Counted from the first letter of the stretch, positions 12,301-20,259 are shown. The stretch: DNA of 64,000 nt from JANRIG01 sp033765235 (GCA_033765235.1 JANRIG010000014.1:13258-77257), one strand, 5' to 3'. The notes: a model not told the origin generated them from the letters alone. Numbers and translations: made by a program.

Positions 12301-15300
12301 ATTTACCTATACCACCTCAGGCAATGGTATATGCCCGGCAGATAGCAAGTCGAGCACTGTGGCAATAAGGCAAGCTCCTGATATTTCTACATTGGCAGGG
12401 CTCACCTATTGCTCCAATAACAGTACCATTGTGCTCACAGCCCAAATAAGCAACCTCACCAGCGTGTCTCCCATAGTGAAGTGGTACTCAGGCGGTGGAT
12501 TTCCGGGCACATTTACCTCTACTAATATGAGTGTGGGCACAGCTACAGCACCAAACTTTAGTAACACTTATTTACCTTCGACCAATCAAATAAACGATGG
12601 CAATGCCAACCTATTTGTAGAAATAGCAGATGCCAACAATTTGTGTAAAACAAAAACACAATCGCAAAAAGTAGTCATTAAGAAAGCCCCTGTAGTAGAC
12701 CCGGGAGTGAGTGGCTCAGTTTGCAGTTTGTCAGGTTTATTGCTTAACGGCAGTGTAGAAACTAACTATACCACTACGGGAGCCAGTTGGAGTATAGTGT
12801 CGGGCAGCCCTATATTAAGCCCTACTACCACTACATTAGCTGTAAGCAGCACGTTAGGTACCCCTAATTATGTCACTTCTAAAGCCAATGTCACATTCTC
12901 AGGAGCAATATTTCCTACTTTCAGGCTCACAGCTACAGAGACCGGGTGTATAAATGTGTCTGCAGACATTACTTACGGCTATTCGGCTACTCCACAATAT
13001 CCCACCATAGCAGGAGGCAACTTCTGCGGGTCTGATGGTATATCTCTGACGGTGGCTGGTGCCATAGGAAATGATATTTGGAGTACCACCGCCACAGGAT
13101 TTTTTGCATCAACCAAAACAAATACCTCAAGTAAGCTGAACGACAAGTATATACCTGCCACAGGATTTGTAGGTGCCATACATTTTGTGCTCACTCCCAA
13201 TATAGGCAGCTTATGCGGCACTCCTGCAGGCTTAAATGTAGCCCATACCGTAAGTTCAGGTATGGCTGTGAACCCCGGAAATAAAAAAATAGTGGCGGTG
13301 TGTACCAACTTTGAACCACTCATGATAGGTACCATTAGTGGCTCTAACATAGGCATTTGGAACTCAAATGGTACAGGGGTATTTTCTATCCCTGGAGCTG
13401 AGGGTAAACCTCTATCTACATCGGGCACAGCACTGGGTGGCGGAAACAGAGAAATATCTGCCATATATCGTCCTACAGCAGCAGATAAGTCTTCAGGCTC
13501 GGTGATACTGACACTGAGCACATCTATAGACGGTACCAATATATGTACGATACCTGTGCGAGACACAGTTTCTATTGTGTTTTTACCTGCTCCATCTACT
13601 AACGGGCAAGGAGATAAAGGATTGTGTACCAATGTGGTAATATCTACTGCTCCGGGCAGTGGAATAACTTTTATAGGCTCTGCTTTCTTGCCATCGCCCA
13701 ACTCACTGGATCCTACCCTCACTCCTGCAAATGGTGCCCAGTGGAAATATGCTAATCCGGGCACAAGTCCGGGCTACTTCTTGTCATCGGGAGCTACTAC
13801 CTCGGTGAGCGATACTACCACAACCACATTATTTGGCATTACCCTTGGTATGCAGCCACAGGTATTTATAGCATCGCCCCAAGATACAGCCAGAGTAATG
13901 GTAGAGGGTACACCACTTATATTTACCTTGGAAACAGTAAATAACAGAAACTGTAACCCTGCTGTGAGTACCGTGCAAATATCATTTGCCCAATCACCTT
14001 CGGCATACATTACTACTACACTCACAAGCTTGTGTGCCGACCTTACAGAGATAAATTTGGAGGGTCATATAGGTGTGGCACTAGATGGCGTATGGTCTAC
14101 AACGGGTGCAGGTAGTTTTAACCCCGATAATATATATACTAATACCCCTAAAACTTACCAGTTGTCAACATCAGAAACTGCTATATTAACCCCTCAAAAT
14201 ATATATTTCAACCTGCAATCCACCGGCAATGGGCCGTGTCGCCCTGTGACCTCCTCTGTATTAACGGTGACTATAAATCCAAAACCTGCCTTAGACCCGG
14301 GTACAGACCAAACTGTGTGCGGTGATATATCTCAAATTACCCTTACAGGTATCAATACCGTGAGCAGTGCCATTGTGAGTGCTTATAGATGGTACGGAGG
14401 CAAAGGCACTATATCGGGTATGACTGCACCTGCCACTGCCATGCCTGCATTCTATGCGCTTAATCAGCTTGATGAAGATTTCCGTGAAGCCATCTTGACC
14501 ATATCTACTTCAGGTCCGGGTAGTTGTAAGCCATTATCCAAAAATATAAAAATAACGGTAAATCCCAAGCCTGCCATAAAAGCAAGTCCGTCGCAAGAGC
14601 TGTGCAATGACTTAGATATAGCCTTTGCAAGTGCCAATATCACCAATGGCCTGCCTGCTCAGTGGCTTGCCATCAGATACAATGCAGGGGTGGCTACGCC
14701 TGCAGCAGGTACTATATCCGTACTTAGTACATCTACTTCATCATTTGTACCCGGAGGCACTGATGCTGTGGCAGACTCCATTGGTATCATAGCCATTACC
14801 AGCAGTACGGGATGTAATATTTACAGAGATACTATAAATATTAAATTATTGCCACGTCCTACCGTGTCAGTATCAACCCTTGCAGGTCAATGTGCAGATA
14901 TTAACAGTATACCACTCAATGTAACCATAACCAATGCATTAGGTATGACTTGGGGTCGAAACGATAAAGCAGATGCAGACTTGGATTATGCCACTTCAAG
15001 GTATATATCTAACCCAACTTACTTCCTTACTCAGGCTGATAAAAGTGTACCTTTCACTACCACCATAGGCTTCAATGTATCTACCACCGGCAACGGTACC
15101 TGCAAGACTTACATGGCTACTGTCACTGTACAATTGGTGCCATTGCCGGTAGTGACTACACTGGGAGTGTCAAAATGTGCGGATATTTCTACATTTAACC
15201 TAACAGATTTTGTGCCATTCAGGCAGCATACTACAGGTATTAACTGGCTCAGTTTTGGCAGTGGTACACTCACAGGGCTTGCAGGAAGTGCCACAGACCC

Positions 15301-18300
15301 TACCCAATGGGTATATACACCAAGCCAAAATGATAAAAATGTAGGTGCAGTAAACTTTCAATTGTACAGCACAGGACCTACCCCTTGTAATACAGTATCA
15401 AGTTTTGTAACCCTTCGTTTTGATGCTACTCCTCAAGTCACAGTAAGTGCAGGACTTGACCAAATAGTATGTGCTGATAATCAGCTGGTAAATCTCAATG
15501 GAGTGATTGTAAACCATACATTAGGTTCACAAAGATGGAACGCATTTAAACCAAGTACCATTACAGGCAATCTCATGCCACCTGCCAATGGAGTGGCTGC
15601 CAATGTAAGAGGCTCGTTCAGCGATGCGACTGATGTGAATGCAAGCTACACGCCAAGCAGCGCAGATACTGTGGGTACCAATGCGTCGGGGGTATATATA
15701 GCACAGACTATCATGCTTTTACTCACAGTGAATGGTACAGGTGCTTGTGCAAATCAAATATATTCAGATGAAATGAATGTGTCATTCACAGGGGTGCCTC
15801 GAATATCGCCTGTGATTAATATTTTTCCTGCTTCTCTTTGCGGAAATGAAACTCGACCCATTACACTTAGTGGTACATTTATTAATGATATAGGCAAACA
15901 AGCGGTATGGAAAACCACAGGTGACAATGGAATAAGCCCTTCTGCTTCCGTAAATAATCCACCTACAGTCACAGGAATAAGCTATGTGCTGTCTGCACAA
16001 GACAAAACAAGGGGCAATATTGGGTTTACATTTGAAATAACGGGCAAAGGCACTTGCAAAGGCAGCTATAAAGTAGATACGCTTATGACCATAAGTCCAA
16101 CACCTACATTGCAAGTCACTAACCAGACTGCTTGTGATGATATTGCCGGAGCAGTGACATTCACTGGTATTACATCAGGAGTGAATCAAGCACGTTGGTT
16201 TACAGGTACTTGGGCAGGTCAAGGTTCACTATCTCCCGCAGGAGTGCAAGGAGTAGTGGCAAACAAAGTGTCTGTGGCATATACTCCATCTGCAGCAGAT
16301 AAAGCCATGGGCAAAATAAGATTACAACTGGCATCGGCAGCGACTACCAATAGCTGCCCGCTCGATACCATATTTGCAGACCTTAAATTTGACAAAGCAC
16401 CTGTAGTAAATGCAGGATTGGATAGAAATATTTGTGCTGATATTTCAAATATTACCCTAACAAGTTCACTTCAAAATCATCGTAATGCGATATGGCAAGC
16501 AGGAGCAAGTGCTACAGGCAGCTATTCACCTTCTGCAGCAGGCACTGCCATAGGCTATAACTTGTCTGCAGCAGACAAAGAATTGTCAAGGCTCACCTTT
16601 ACAGTGACATCATCTGACCTGAATAGTGTGTGTGCTGCGGCTACTGATGAAGTAATAGTATCTATTACAGGCACTCCGTATGCAAGCATAGGCACCATAG
16701 ATGTATGCTCATACAATGCTTACCGTATGGTGGGTACTGTGAATGGCAATGCACTCGAATCTGTATGGACGGTATTAGGAACAGGTGGAGGTACTTTTTC
16801 ACCATCAAGGTTTGATATAAATGCGCGATATTTCCCTACACAGGCAGAGCTCAACTCGGGCAAAATACAAATTGGGCTTATTGCGGTAGGCAAAAACACG
16901 TGTGGACCATACACTACCAGCAAACAATTAAATGTATCGCCCAATCCATTCCCTATCATAGATGCAGGCAGAGACCAAAAACTGTGCGTAGGCAGAATAT
17001 TTGAAGTAGAGGCTGTGAACCCTAAAAAAGAATATACATTCCAGTGGTATGCCTCATCTGCCACCAATCCCAATACCATAGCAGGATTTGATGTGCTATC
17101 TGCAAGGCTCACTGTGCCGGCTGCCACCAGCAATTATATATTGAAAGCAACCAATAAAAAATTGGGTTGTATCACTTACGATACAGTATCTGTCATACCT
17201 GTGACGCCTGTGGACTTAAGATTGGTGCCTAAAGTATGCTTTAATGATACATTAATCATAGCCAAAACTACGGCAAACTCCCGAGTGATATTTACTGACG
17301 GTACTTATCAATGGTACAGAGACGGGTCATTCTTGCCGGGAGAAACAGACCCCAACATGCTCAAAGCAGTGGTGCCTGGCAATTACATACTTGAGTATCA
17401 GGAGTATGGATGTGTGAGTACAGATACTACCAATATAAAACCATTACCTATACTATCTACAGCAGGGATTGTGATTTGCCGTGGCAGTGAGGTAGAGCTA
17501 AAACCAAATGTGATATCTGTGACGGGGCTTGACAATACCAAGTTTAGCATCAGTTGGGCTCAGGAATATAACTATGCTAACAATGGCATGAACAGGGCAG
17601 ACAGTGTTGCACTCAAAGCATTGGCATCGTACAGGGCTACCGAAAACCGTGTAAGTGCTAAATATTTGATACAGGCGGTAGATTTGTCAGATAACTTGGG
17701 TTGTAACAGCTACGATACTATAAGGGTGAAAACACATCCGCTCCCTCAGATGCAGCTCAAAGACAATCCGGCTTGCGAGGGCGATGTAGTATCGCTGGAT
17801 GCAAGACCTATCACGGTGACCAGTCCGATAGTATTTAACTACTATCCGAGTTTGCGCTCAGACACAGCACGTGTGATGTACAAATGGACTACCAGCTCTA
17901 CAGTGCCTCTTACACCACCCAAAGATACTGCCCATGCACTATCGCTTACTTACAGCAAAGACAAAGATATGTCGGGCACATATATTGCTACGTTCTCCAT
18001 AGGCAATCCTAATGATGGATTTAGAAATACATGTACCCAAAAAGATACCTCTAAAGTGATGTTTAACAAAAAACCTGATGTAGAAAATGTAGATAAGCTC
18101 ACCTACTGCATAGACGATCGTAATGGTATCACACTCGATGCAGGCACCAGCACTAAAGATACACTCAGCTATTTGTGGATGTCATCGGGAAGTACTAATA
18201 GACAAGTGATGGTGTATGACACACTGATGTATTATTTCAAAGTATTCAATACCAAAGGTTGCTCAGTATTGGACAGCATACATGTAAAAGCCTCGTGCAA

Positions 18301-18595
18301 ACCATTGGTATTTAAGCCTGACGCATTCATACCCGGAGGTAGTCAGGGTGAGGCTAATAAATACTTCATTGTGAAGGGCAAATATTTCAAAGACTTCCGC
18401 ATAGTGATATACAATCGCTGGGGAGAGGTGATATTTGCCTACGAAGGTGCGTCAGAAGACTTTGCTTGGGATGGTAACTATAAAGGACAACCTATGCCGG
18501 TAGGTGTATATCCCTACATCATACACTACAAAGGTAAGTATGGGGAATATGCAGAGGAGCGGCAAGAGCGCGGAGCTATAACACTAATAAGATAG
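3368..18595 (+). CDS. Giant SprB-like modular surface adhesin with gliding-associated (type B) C-terminal sorting domain
   Basis: 5075 residues in one uninterrupted frame. The signal peptide is residues 1-23, ending 'HTYA', and the mature start 'THVVGG' is typical of giant Bacteroidota adhesins. Residues about 24-830 form a non-repetitive head with Ig/PKD-like parts ('VVWNFGDN' near 745). Residues about 830-4530 contain about 37 diverged tandem modules of about 100 residues. Each has a start like 'P-V-AG-DQ-VC', then 'LSG', 'W-TSGTG-F', 'YTPS-AD', and an end like 'L-STG-G-C'. Four different Ig-like modules follow. The last 95 or so residues ('FKPDAFIPGG', 'IYNRWGEVIF', 'WDGNYKGQPMPVGVYPY') are the type B, gliding-motility-associated sorting domain. 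SprB of Flavobacterium johnsoniae is the functional model: a mobile adhesin moved along the cell surface. Its role as the gliding adhesin here is inference from architecture and from the two divergent SprF-like genes. Confidence 0.88.
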   Translation: MLKKLYIFIAITLSLLTVTHTYATHVVGGVLEYVRIGPGSLPNSSRYKVVLKLWRDAAGNPWFPPSALIEVRGDTLPINPLTATLPGGSFDPYVTTYPGGTTYPYGGINRMVSGTNSNAPQFKRDFTITWGGAQAALDTFMIRSGALSATAQNGNTRLFPSTNVPSYENPSWNRALKTYPTVQYNRDGYGFVKGVFNTVSGEVLSANGDRTNFTDACVGGRLCVEQYVNTCTFAPKVAIQWAEYIRVVDLPNIPGGYHMTFRLCCRNNALQNLNNPGSTSYAVYARIPDVARLDNATNTWQQLYTTLGININTTLGFNNNTTTGVSIVSGSSVTMGNYTSPGTGKSLVQMVRNSSPRFRSVPPLFVCSYNQFIEDVLGVQQNPAYDHGANDLDADSVQYEVVNAYDEQGPFTDTWGGLPATNINGTLFSGNMRLFATTLPGFPYPDNVNLATYRYAQYRSPYTPTNPLSNSASWQGIILNTSTGTMQIRPQVNVQGLYVVAIRAREFRKMNDGTLRFLGEVTRDYQFRVLNCPAPAIAAIGNSDQCNGTNTVNLVNNNINGISNFYWDTGRDRYTNTLAGVNNLRRRTDNTVNDFPLAANTTTATLPSFNFQNPGTYYVKLVIQRGTKCADSVYRPVNVTSVRAGWGQNPSGQVCVNNGVLFDPFMSSSVVGITTVSGSSTWTNPATNPIPTRRVSVTGVGFVNKMFKWMKPNGSLPVEGDTMQINNYPLPQPARVQRVVWNFGDNVQQIFSFSGSSLQPFGCIVGATSTLGLGIVCANTTVVAFNPAHVASVPGVRHAYTSSGSYVGSMTVWNQFGCQSSLTRSVVVIQNRPSATALGGPVCLNNPLITIPGTVSSAVGGIWSQTPLTGTFLSPISAVGPNLSMIYRLNTTVSPNLTVNLALSTYGNGACPTGVISNVGIGVLAAPAVDAGNNATICRNNRNYRVTGSITGLTNTGFWRTKGTGTFENGLTTISTSHLNAHTYTLSLADSTAGSVQLVLQSTNNNVCTAVKDSITLTLGPTSSIPTVNVGPDRQVGSNNTILTVTGVTYTNSPGIQWQAIPATGGTFTPIGTTTSTTMVYVPSAADIISTTVTLRAMTTIITTNGSCLNVFDDLKLTILPCPVVTIRVTNPTPCTNKAIVTVTGTFTGAGGAVWSGGLGTYLPSAISPNLETIAVGVQKTTLIYLPTQAEIDALIQNLTLTTTINGLCNPVSAVSENIVYQPAPILSIVGAPSISLCKNNSNVSLDFNGYKKLLGTLIPINFPDANITLDWSSTGRTSSLSPVNGKPTTYTAGTDTSLGAVRIFLTATQTNCLPVYDTLNVSFNNNPSLSAGPSQTVCDNNLVVSLSGSVTAPATGGRWRTSGTGIFQSTGTNESTLLNDIYIPNAANGTVTLTLSTTGASIGNGVGQCRVQTTFMNVSISPAPNVRFATVPTICENVASTAGISLSATISGSNVTSSTQGTWVSGAGTYSPGNSNFVISPDPINGGLMSASSIIYTPSTSELSAKTFALNVTASGLGNCISVNNTLVVTIAGKPLAKILTTNGPVCANNATINLTATISGATGQVWSGPVNSVTGGLSASYTPNTTEINSGRVVFRLQTLGELNNCNPEFDVATVNINLAPVVGTGGNIIACINDNVITITGNISSPATSGLWTTSGSGFFGASGSSSTLSLPVTDMTSVYRPSALDKSSALPIKLTLTSQGNGNCNPVFDIMNLSFAQTTTANAGSGYTICVNDFPINLNASGSAGSWQTAPGTFGSSGTSTSTQLVDTFTPNSTLPGIVSLTWRTNSTNQCPAVQSTVTFTVLSAPTVNTGGNITVCGTNRNVPLAGISSSGSGTWASGGFGNFTSTGASFSTGLNDVYVLHNNDILAGQVVLTLSSTNTNPCSQVRATKIIFITPPISSDAGPDQLFCVTQNVITVTGGVLANGSPVSVPTGYWMRHTTATGLFAAGVQTFIGNNTTYTLGLLDIQQAPLVLRFKANSFGACTAPAEDTVKYTFQRSPFGFIQSVSGAVCSDTAYISILASFTGAGGMEWLTTGTGTFFPDRFTANARYVPTAADVSRGFVDFSIRLLGSGVCNGATFGYTTVGISPKPSVSAGSDENICSNIGTVNLTGARVLNTVNNTPPTAVLWYTSNVSSLTGFSSNTNFSFTGFSTNSGASPTYTLSSNDLTNGSVTLYISVTGPGACRAQTARKILTIYDAPVVSVGSASETYCGDVASLTISGTTTYGTPIWQIHPTATGFGTLTSIAGGTKAAFVPVTTLGASMPLSVIFNFVVTTSTCNNVIGSKTIFLTTIPNVSITGGLTSICGDVLGQVTGLSAFSRTGAGLWSSTAPGGFFANNAVLSSGTFVPVQSFKDANHGRTFWITFTSDNNGICTARRDHREVLILTPPSITGAGLTDETYCTDINTLTLSNITITNASGYLIYSSGQGLFTASSANTLAGATPFTNQIYTPATVEKFAGTTIFTLSTTGVGSCAAISKQKAITYVREPGVFAGGDQTICASTSSFQLSASVSGFAGITWTTSGTGSFDNINILGPRYFWSKQDSINARNGVLVTITATVVGNSLCQPKTSRLRLNITPRPLITVTGPIEVCADTSGFPVRAILSLSNTGVNWVNISSTAPGSFFANAFNTTVTYVPSPDDISRRSVILLASTTGNGSCTPASNTITINIRPIPSITFTDYVVCKDVGNYIPLSFTGVTGSYVKQPISLGQHDVNNDLVTWASSGNGTFIDSAVVQVNELYSSNYQVTQEDKDLGKITLLAKLRSFDNLCKAVQSRINVTFIGTPIVNAGVDKSYCRTVGTVQLSGSVTGPETYKYYYKSHLAYHGRYASSNIIDSSLIQNVSVSTVQENFILNNDAFGEQKIILVASASGICKATYTDTLSLNIKAPINLTFSGTSSSIICSDSTYFDIVLHDTKPLGSGDSSTAQYPGYGVAWSARNALGVDASFSQFSPGVFAKRKLTYFPSTSDYQSGAVTFTYTTSGNGICPADSKSSTVAIRQAPDISTLAGLTYCSNNSTIVLTAQISNLTSVSPIVKWYSGGGFPGTFTSTNMSVGTATAPNFSNTYLPSTNQINDGNANLFVEIADANNLCKTKTQSQKVVIKKAPVVDPGVSGSVCSLSGLLLNGSVETNYTTTGASWSIVSGSPILSPTTTTLAVSSTLGTPNYVTSKANVTFSGAIFPTFRLTATETGCINVSADITYGYSATPQYPTIAGGNFCGSDGISLTVAGAIGNDIWSTTATGFFASTKTNTSSKLNDKYIPATGFVGAIHFVLTPNIGSLCGTPAGLNVAHTVSSGMAVNPGNKKIVAVCTNFEPLMIGTISGSNIGIWNSNGTGVFSIPGAEGKPLSTSGTALGGGNREISAIYRPTAADKSSGSVILTLSTSIDGTNICTIPVRDTVSIVFLPAPSTNGQGDKGLCTNVVISTAPGSGITFIGSAFLPSPNSLDPTLTPANGAQWKYANPGTSPGYFLSSGATTSVSDTTTTTLFGITLGMQPQVFIASPQDTARVMVEGTPLIFTLETVNNRNCNPAVSTVQISFAQSPSAYITTTLTSLCADLTEINLEGHIGVALDGVWSTTGAGSFNPDNIYTNTPKTYQLSTSETAILTPQNIYFNLQSTGNGPCRPVTSSVLTVTINPKPALDPGTDQTVCGDISQITLTGINTVSSAIVSAYRWYGGKGTISGMTAPATAMPAFYALNQLDEDFREAILTISTSGPGSCKPLSKNIKITVNPKPAIKASPSQELCNDLDIAFASANITNGLPAQWLAIRYNAGVATPAAGTISVLSTSTSSFVPGGTDAVADSIGIIAITSSTGCNIYRDTINIKLLPRPTVSVSTLAGQCADINSIPLNVTITNALGMTWGRNDKADADLDYATSRYISNPTYFLTQADKSVPFTTTIGFNVSTTGNGTCKTYMATVTVQLVPLPVVTTLGVSKCADISTFNLTDFVPFRQHTTGINWLSFGSGTLTGLAGSATDPTQWVYTPSQNDKNVGAVNFQLYSTGPTPCNTVSSFVTLRFDATPQVTVSAGLDQIVCADNQLVNLNGVIVNHTLGSQRWNAFKPSTITGNLMPPANGVAANVRGSFSDATDVNASYTPSSADTVGTNASGVYIAQTIMLLLTVNGTGACANQIYSDEMNVSFTGVPRISPVINIFPASLCGNETRPITLSGTFINDIGKQAVWKTTGDNGISPSASVNNPPTVTGISYVLSAQDKTRGNIGFTFEITGKGTCKGSYKVDTLMTISPTPTLQVTNQTACDDIAGAVTFTGITSGVNQARWFTGTWAGQGSLSPAGVQGVVANKVSVAYTPSAADKAMGKIRLQLASAATTNSCPLDTIFADLKFDKAPVVNAGLDRNICADISNITLTSSLQNHRNAIWQAGASATGSYSPSAAGTAIGYNLSAADKELSRLTFTVTSSDLNSVCAAATDEVIVSITGTPYASIGTIDVCSYNAYRMVGTVNGNALESVWTVLGTGGGTFSPSRFDINARYFPTQAELNSGKIQIGLIAVGKNTCGPYTTSKQLNVSPNPFPIIDAGRDQKLCVGRIFEVEAVNPKKEYTFQWYASSATNPNTIAGFDVLSARLTVPAATSNYILKATNKKLGCITYDTVSVIPVTPVDLRLVPKVCFNDTLIIAKTTANSRVIFTDGTYQWYRDGSFLPGETDPNMLKAVVPGNYILEYQEYGCVSTDTTNIKPLPILSTAGIVICRGSEVELKPNVISVTGLDNTKFSISWAQEYNYANNGMNRADSVALKALASYRATENRVSAKYLIQAVDLSDNLGCNSYDTIRVKTHPLPQMQLKDNPACEGDVVSLDARPITVTSPIVFNYYPSLRSDTARVMYKWTTSSTVPLTPPKDTAHALSLTYSKDKDMSGTYIATFSIGNPNDGFRNTCTQKDTSKVMFNKKPDVENVDKLTYCIDDRNGITLDAGTSTKDTLSYLWMSSGSTNRQVMVYDTLMYYFKVFNTKGCSVLDSIHVKASCKPLVFKPDAFIPGGSQGEANKYFIVKGKYFKDFRIVIYNRWGEVIFAYEGASEDFAWDGNYKGQPMPVGVYPYIIHYKGKYGEYAEERQERGAITLIR

Positions 18596-18625
18596 TGATA
18601 ATTCAATGTCATTATTATTTCAGCC

Positions 18626-18650
18626 TTTGTTGGTGTTCTTCACCAACAAA
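18626..18650 (+). repeat. Hairpin repeat, copy 1 (sense orientation)
   Basis: Perfect inverted repeat: TTTGTTGGTG, loop TTCTT, CACCAACAAA. It is the reverse-orientation counterpart of the two hairpins at 18815 and 18866, whose loop reads AAGAA on this strand. It begins 31 bases after the adhesin stop and is followed by only a weak A-rich stretch rather than a T-run. It could be a terminator or a REP-like element. Confidence 0.65.
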
Positions 18651-18736
18651 CAACCGCACACATATTCTTCAATGAGAAATACAAAAATCCCGCTGTACGA
18701 TAAGTTAGCGTAGCGATTGTCGAACGACAGATAAAA

Positions 18737-18753
18737 GAAGATTTTTAATCTTC
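18737..18753. terminator. Small candidate terminator hairpin
   Basis: GAAGATT, loop TTT, AATCTTC: a 7-bp stem with a 3-base loop, flanked by A/T-rich sequence. A hairpin of the same shape, with a TTT loop inside ATTTTTAAT, follows mutS at 62037-62051. Weak GC content makes termination uncertain. Confidence 0.3.
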
Positions 18754-18794
18754 ACAATAAAAAATTTTTATTTTTTGTGCTATGGCTTAGATTT

Positions 18795-18896
18795 ACAGTA
18801 TTCCTTCAGTCTGGCTTGTTGGTGAAGAACACCAACAAGGGCGAAACAGTATTCCTTCAGTCTGGCTTGTTGGTGAAGAACACCAACAAGGGCGAA
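18795..18896. repeat. Perfect 51-bp tandem repeat, two units, each with a hairpin
   Basis: Units at 18795-18845 and 18846-18896 are identical over all 51 bases. Each contains the stem CTTGTTGGTG, loop AAGAA, CACCAACAAG (18815-18839 and 18866-18890). The unit sits 48 bases downstream of the minus-strand lipase gene's stop. Read on the minus strand, each hairpin lacks a clean T-run. The lack of any divergence suggests recent duplication or slippage. Confidence 0.9.
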
Positions 18897-18943
18897 AAAA
18901 TAGAGGTAAGGTAAACTACGTTGAAATGATGGTTATATAAACA

Positions 18944-20167
18944 TTATCGCCTTTGTATCAATGCTAAATATGCTGCTTGAAAATATTGAGCACCGCCTGA
19001 ATAGTGGTCTGCATTGTCAAATTTAGTAAGAGAGACTTTGGCTGCGCCTTTGGCTTGCATGGCAGATAGTGCAATTTCGGCGTTGAATATTGGTACAAAA
19101 TCGTCTTTGGTGCCGTGGTATAGGTTGGTTTCAGACACTGGTTTCCAGTCATATAAATGATTGTCTTTGAAGGCTGCGAGCATAAGTGAGTCTGAGCCAC
19201 TGAGTATGCCTGATTTGAAGGCAGGAACAAAAAGATTTTGAGGATTTTTGTTCACTTCGGCAAATATATCATTTTCAAGTTTTGTGGCATTGTCGGAGGT
19301 GAAGTAGTAGCTGAAGGGGCGGTTTATTTTATACACTTTATTATAGGTAGTGAGCACCCATACATAGTAGTTGAGAAATGTAAGGTCAGTGGTGCTATTT
19401 AGAATATATTTGGCAAATGATGTTTTGTCGAAAGCACCTGCGCCTATGTATGATGCTGTAATGGTAAATTGGGTAAAGTATTTTTCCTCTATCATTTTTT
19501 GCATAGCCATAGTAGCAAAACCACCTTCGGAATATCCTACCAAAAATAGTTTTCCCCCAAGGGTAACACCCTTTAATATGCACAGTTCTTTGGCAGCACT
19601 GAGCATATCTATGGATGCTCTTGCAAGTGATGGGGCGTGCTCATAAGGGTGTGCCAATTCTTTGGTAGCACCATATCCCAAATAGTCGGGCGATGATACC
19701 ACAAACCCTGATGCTGCCAAAAGTGCCGCTACATTACCTTCGCCGCCTTGGGTAGAATTATTGAAATAAGAGGGTGCATTGGTCTCGTCTGTCTCGCGTA
19801 TGGTGCCGTGCTGGTGGCTTACCAATGCAAAGCTGCCTGCTATGTCAGGTATGCATACCAAGCCAGATGCGGTGACGGGGGAAAGATTTGTGGGTTCTAT
19901 AGTTTTGTAAGTAATGCGATAAACTTTGATGCCATTGGTCAGTAACAGAGAGGCAAAGCTGTTGTTTGTGCCACTATTAGTACCTGCAAAGGCTGATAGG
20001 CGGTTTGCCATTTGGTCTTTGGTGTAGGTGCCGGCGAGTAGCGTATCGGCTAATACAGTGGGTGTATATGCAACCTTGTTGTCGGTTTTGGCTTCGGGGT
20101 CTTTGGTGGAGCAAGAGAGTAAGGCTGCCAATAGGAGGCAGGATGGTATATAATATAAAGTTTTCAT
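18944..20167 (-). CDS. Secreted lipoprotein lipase/esterase, alpha/beta hydrolase fold
   Basis: 407 residues. The N-terminus is a lipoprotein signal with lipobox LLSC (Cys19), so the protein is expected to be lipid-anchored in the envelope. The nucleophile elbow G-Y-S-E-G has Ser213. The probable acid lies in 'GTKDDFVP' near 355, and the catalytic His is His388 in 'NADHYSGG'. The upstream 'PDYLGYGATKE' motif and the overall layout match the secretory-lipase and prolyl-oligopeptidase-like hydrolases of Bacteroidota. Probable activity is ester hydrolysis of lipids or other acyl esters; the substrate cannot be read from the sequence. It lies between the adhesin's hairpin-rich 3' spacer and the end of the chemotaxis operon, on the same strand as the latter, but a 161-base gap and a stem-loop separate it from cheR. 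Confidence 0.82.
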   Translation of the reverse strand: MKTLYYIPSCLLLAALLSCSTKDPEAKTDNKVAYTPTVLADTLLAGTYTKDQMANRLSAFAGTNSGTNNSFASLLLTNGIKVYRITYKTIEPTNLSPVTASGLVCIPDIAGSFALVSHQHGTIRETDETNAPSYFNNSTQGGEGNVAALLAASGFVVSSPDYLGYGATKELAHPYEHAPSLARASIDMLSAAKELCILKGVTLGGKLFLVGYSEGGFATMAMQKMIEEKYFTQFTITASYIGAGAFDKTSFAKYILNSTTDLTFLNYYVWVLTTYNKVYKINRPFSYYFTSDNATKLENDIFAEVNKNPQNLFVPAFKSGILSGSDSLMLAAFKDNHLYDWKPVSETNLYHGTKDDFVPIFNAEIALSAMQAKGAAKVSLTKFDNADHYSGGAQYFQAAYLALIQRR

Positions 20168-20259
20168 GGCTTTATAACAATGAAGTGGGGTGAAAGGTTG
20201 CCGTAATAGTCTATTTTTCTATAGGTTGTGTATGACTAATGAGGTAAAAAAATCTCTTT

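Larger units (their letters stand above)
18596..18943. other. Non-coding spacer after the adhesin, rich in hairpins
   Basis: No convincing reading frame. The 348 bases hold three copies of a 10-bp-stem hairpin (18626-18650, 18815-18839, 18866-18890), a perfect 51-bp tandem repeat (18795-18896), and a small hairpin with loop TTT at 18737-18753. The two flanking genes converge here, so the hairpins could serve as terminators for either strand. Confidence 0.75.

Noticed and set aside
12979..13764. 261-codon open frame antisense to the adhesin, and similar ones such as 8113-8745
   Set aside because: They have unlikely composition rich in Pro, Val and Ile and mirror the repetitive Thr/Gly/Ser codons of the sense gene. 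No domain or signal peptide is seen.
18795..18896. CRISPR array
   Set aside because: Only two identical adjoining units with no spacers between them and no cas genes.
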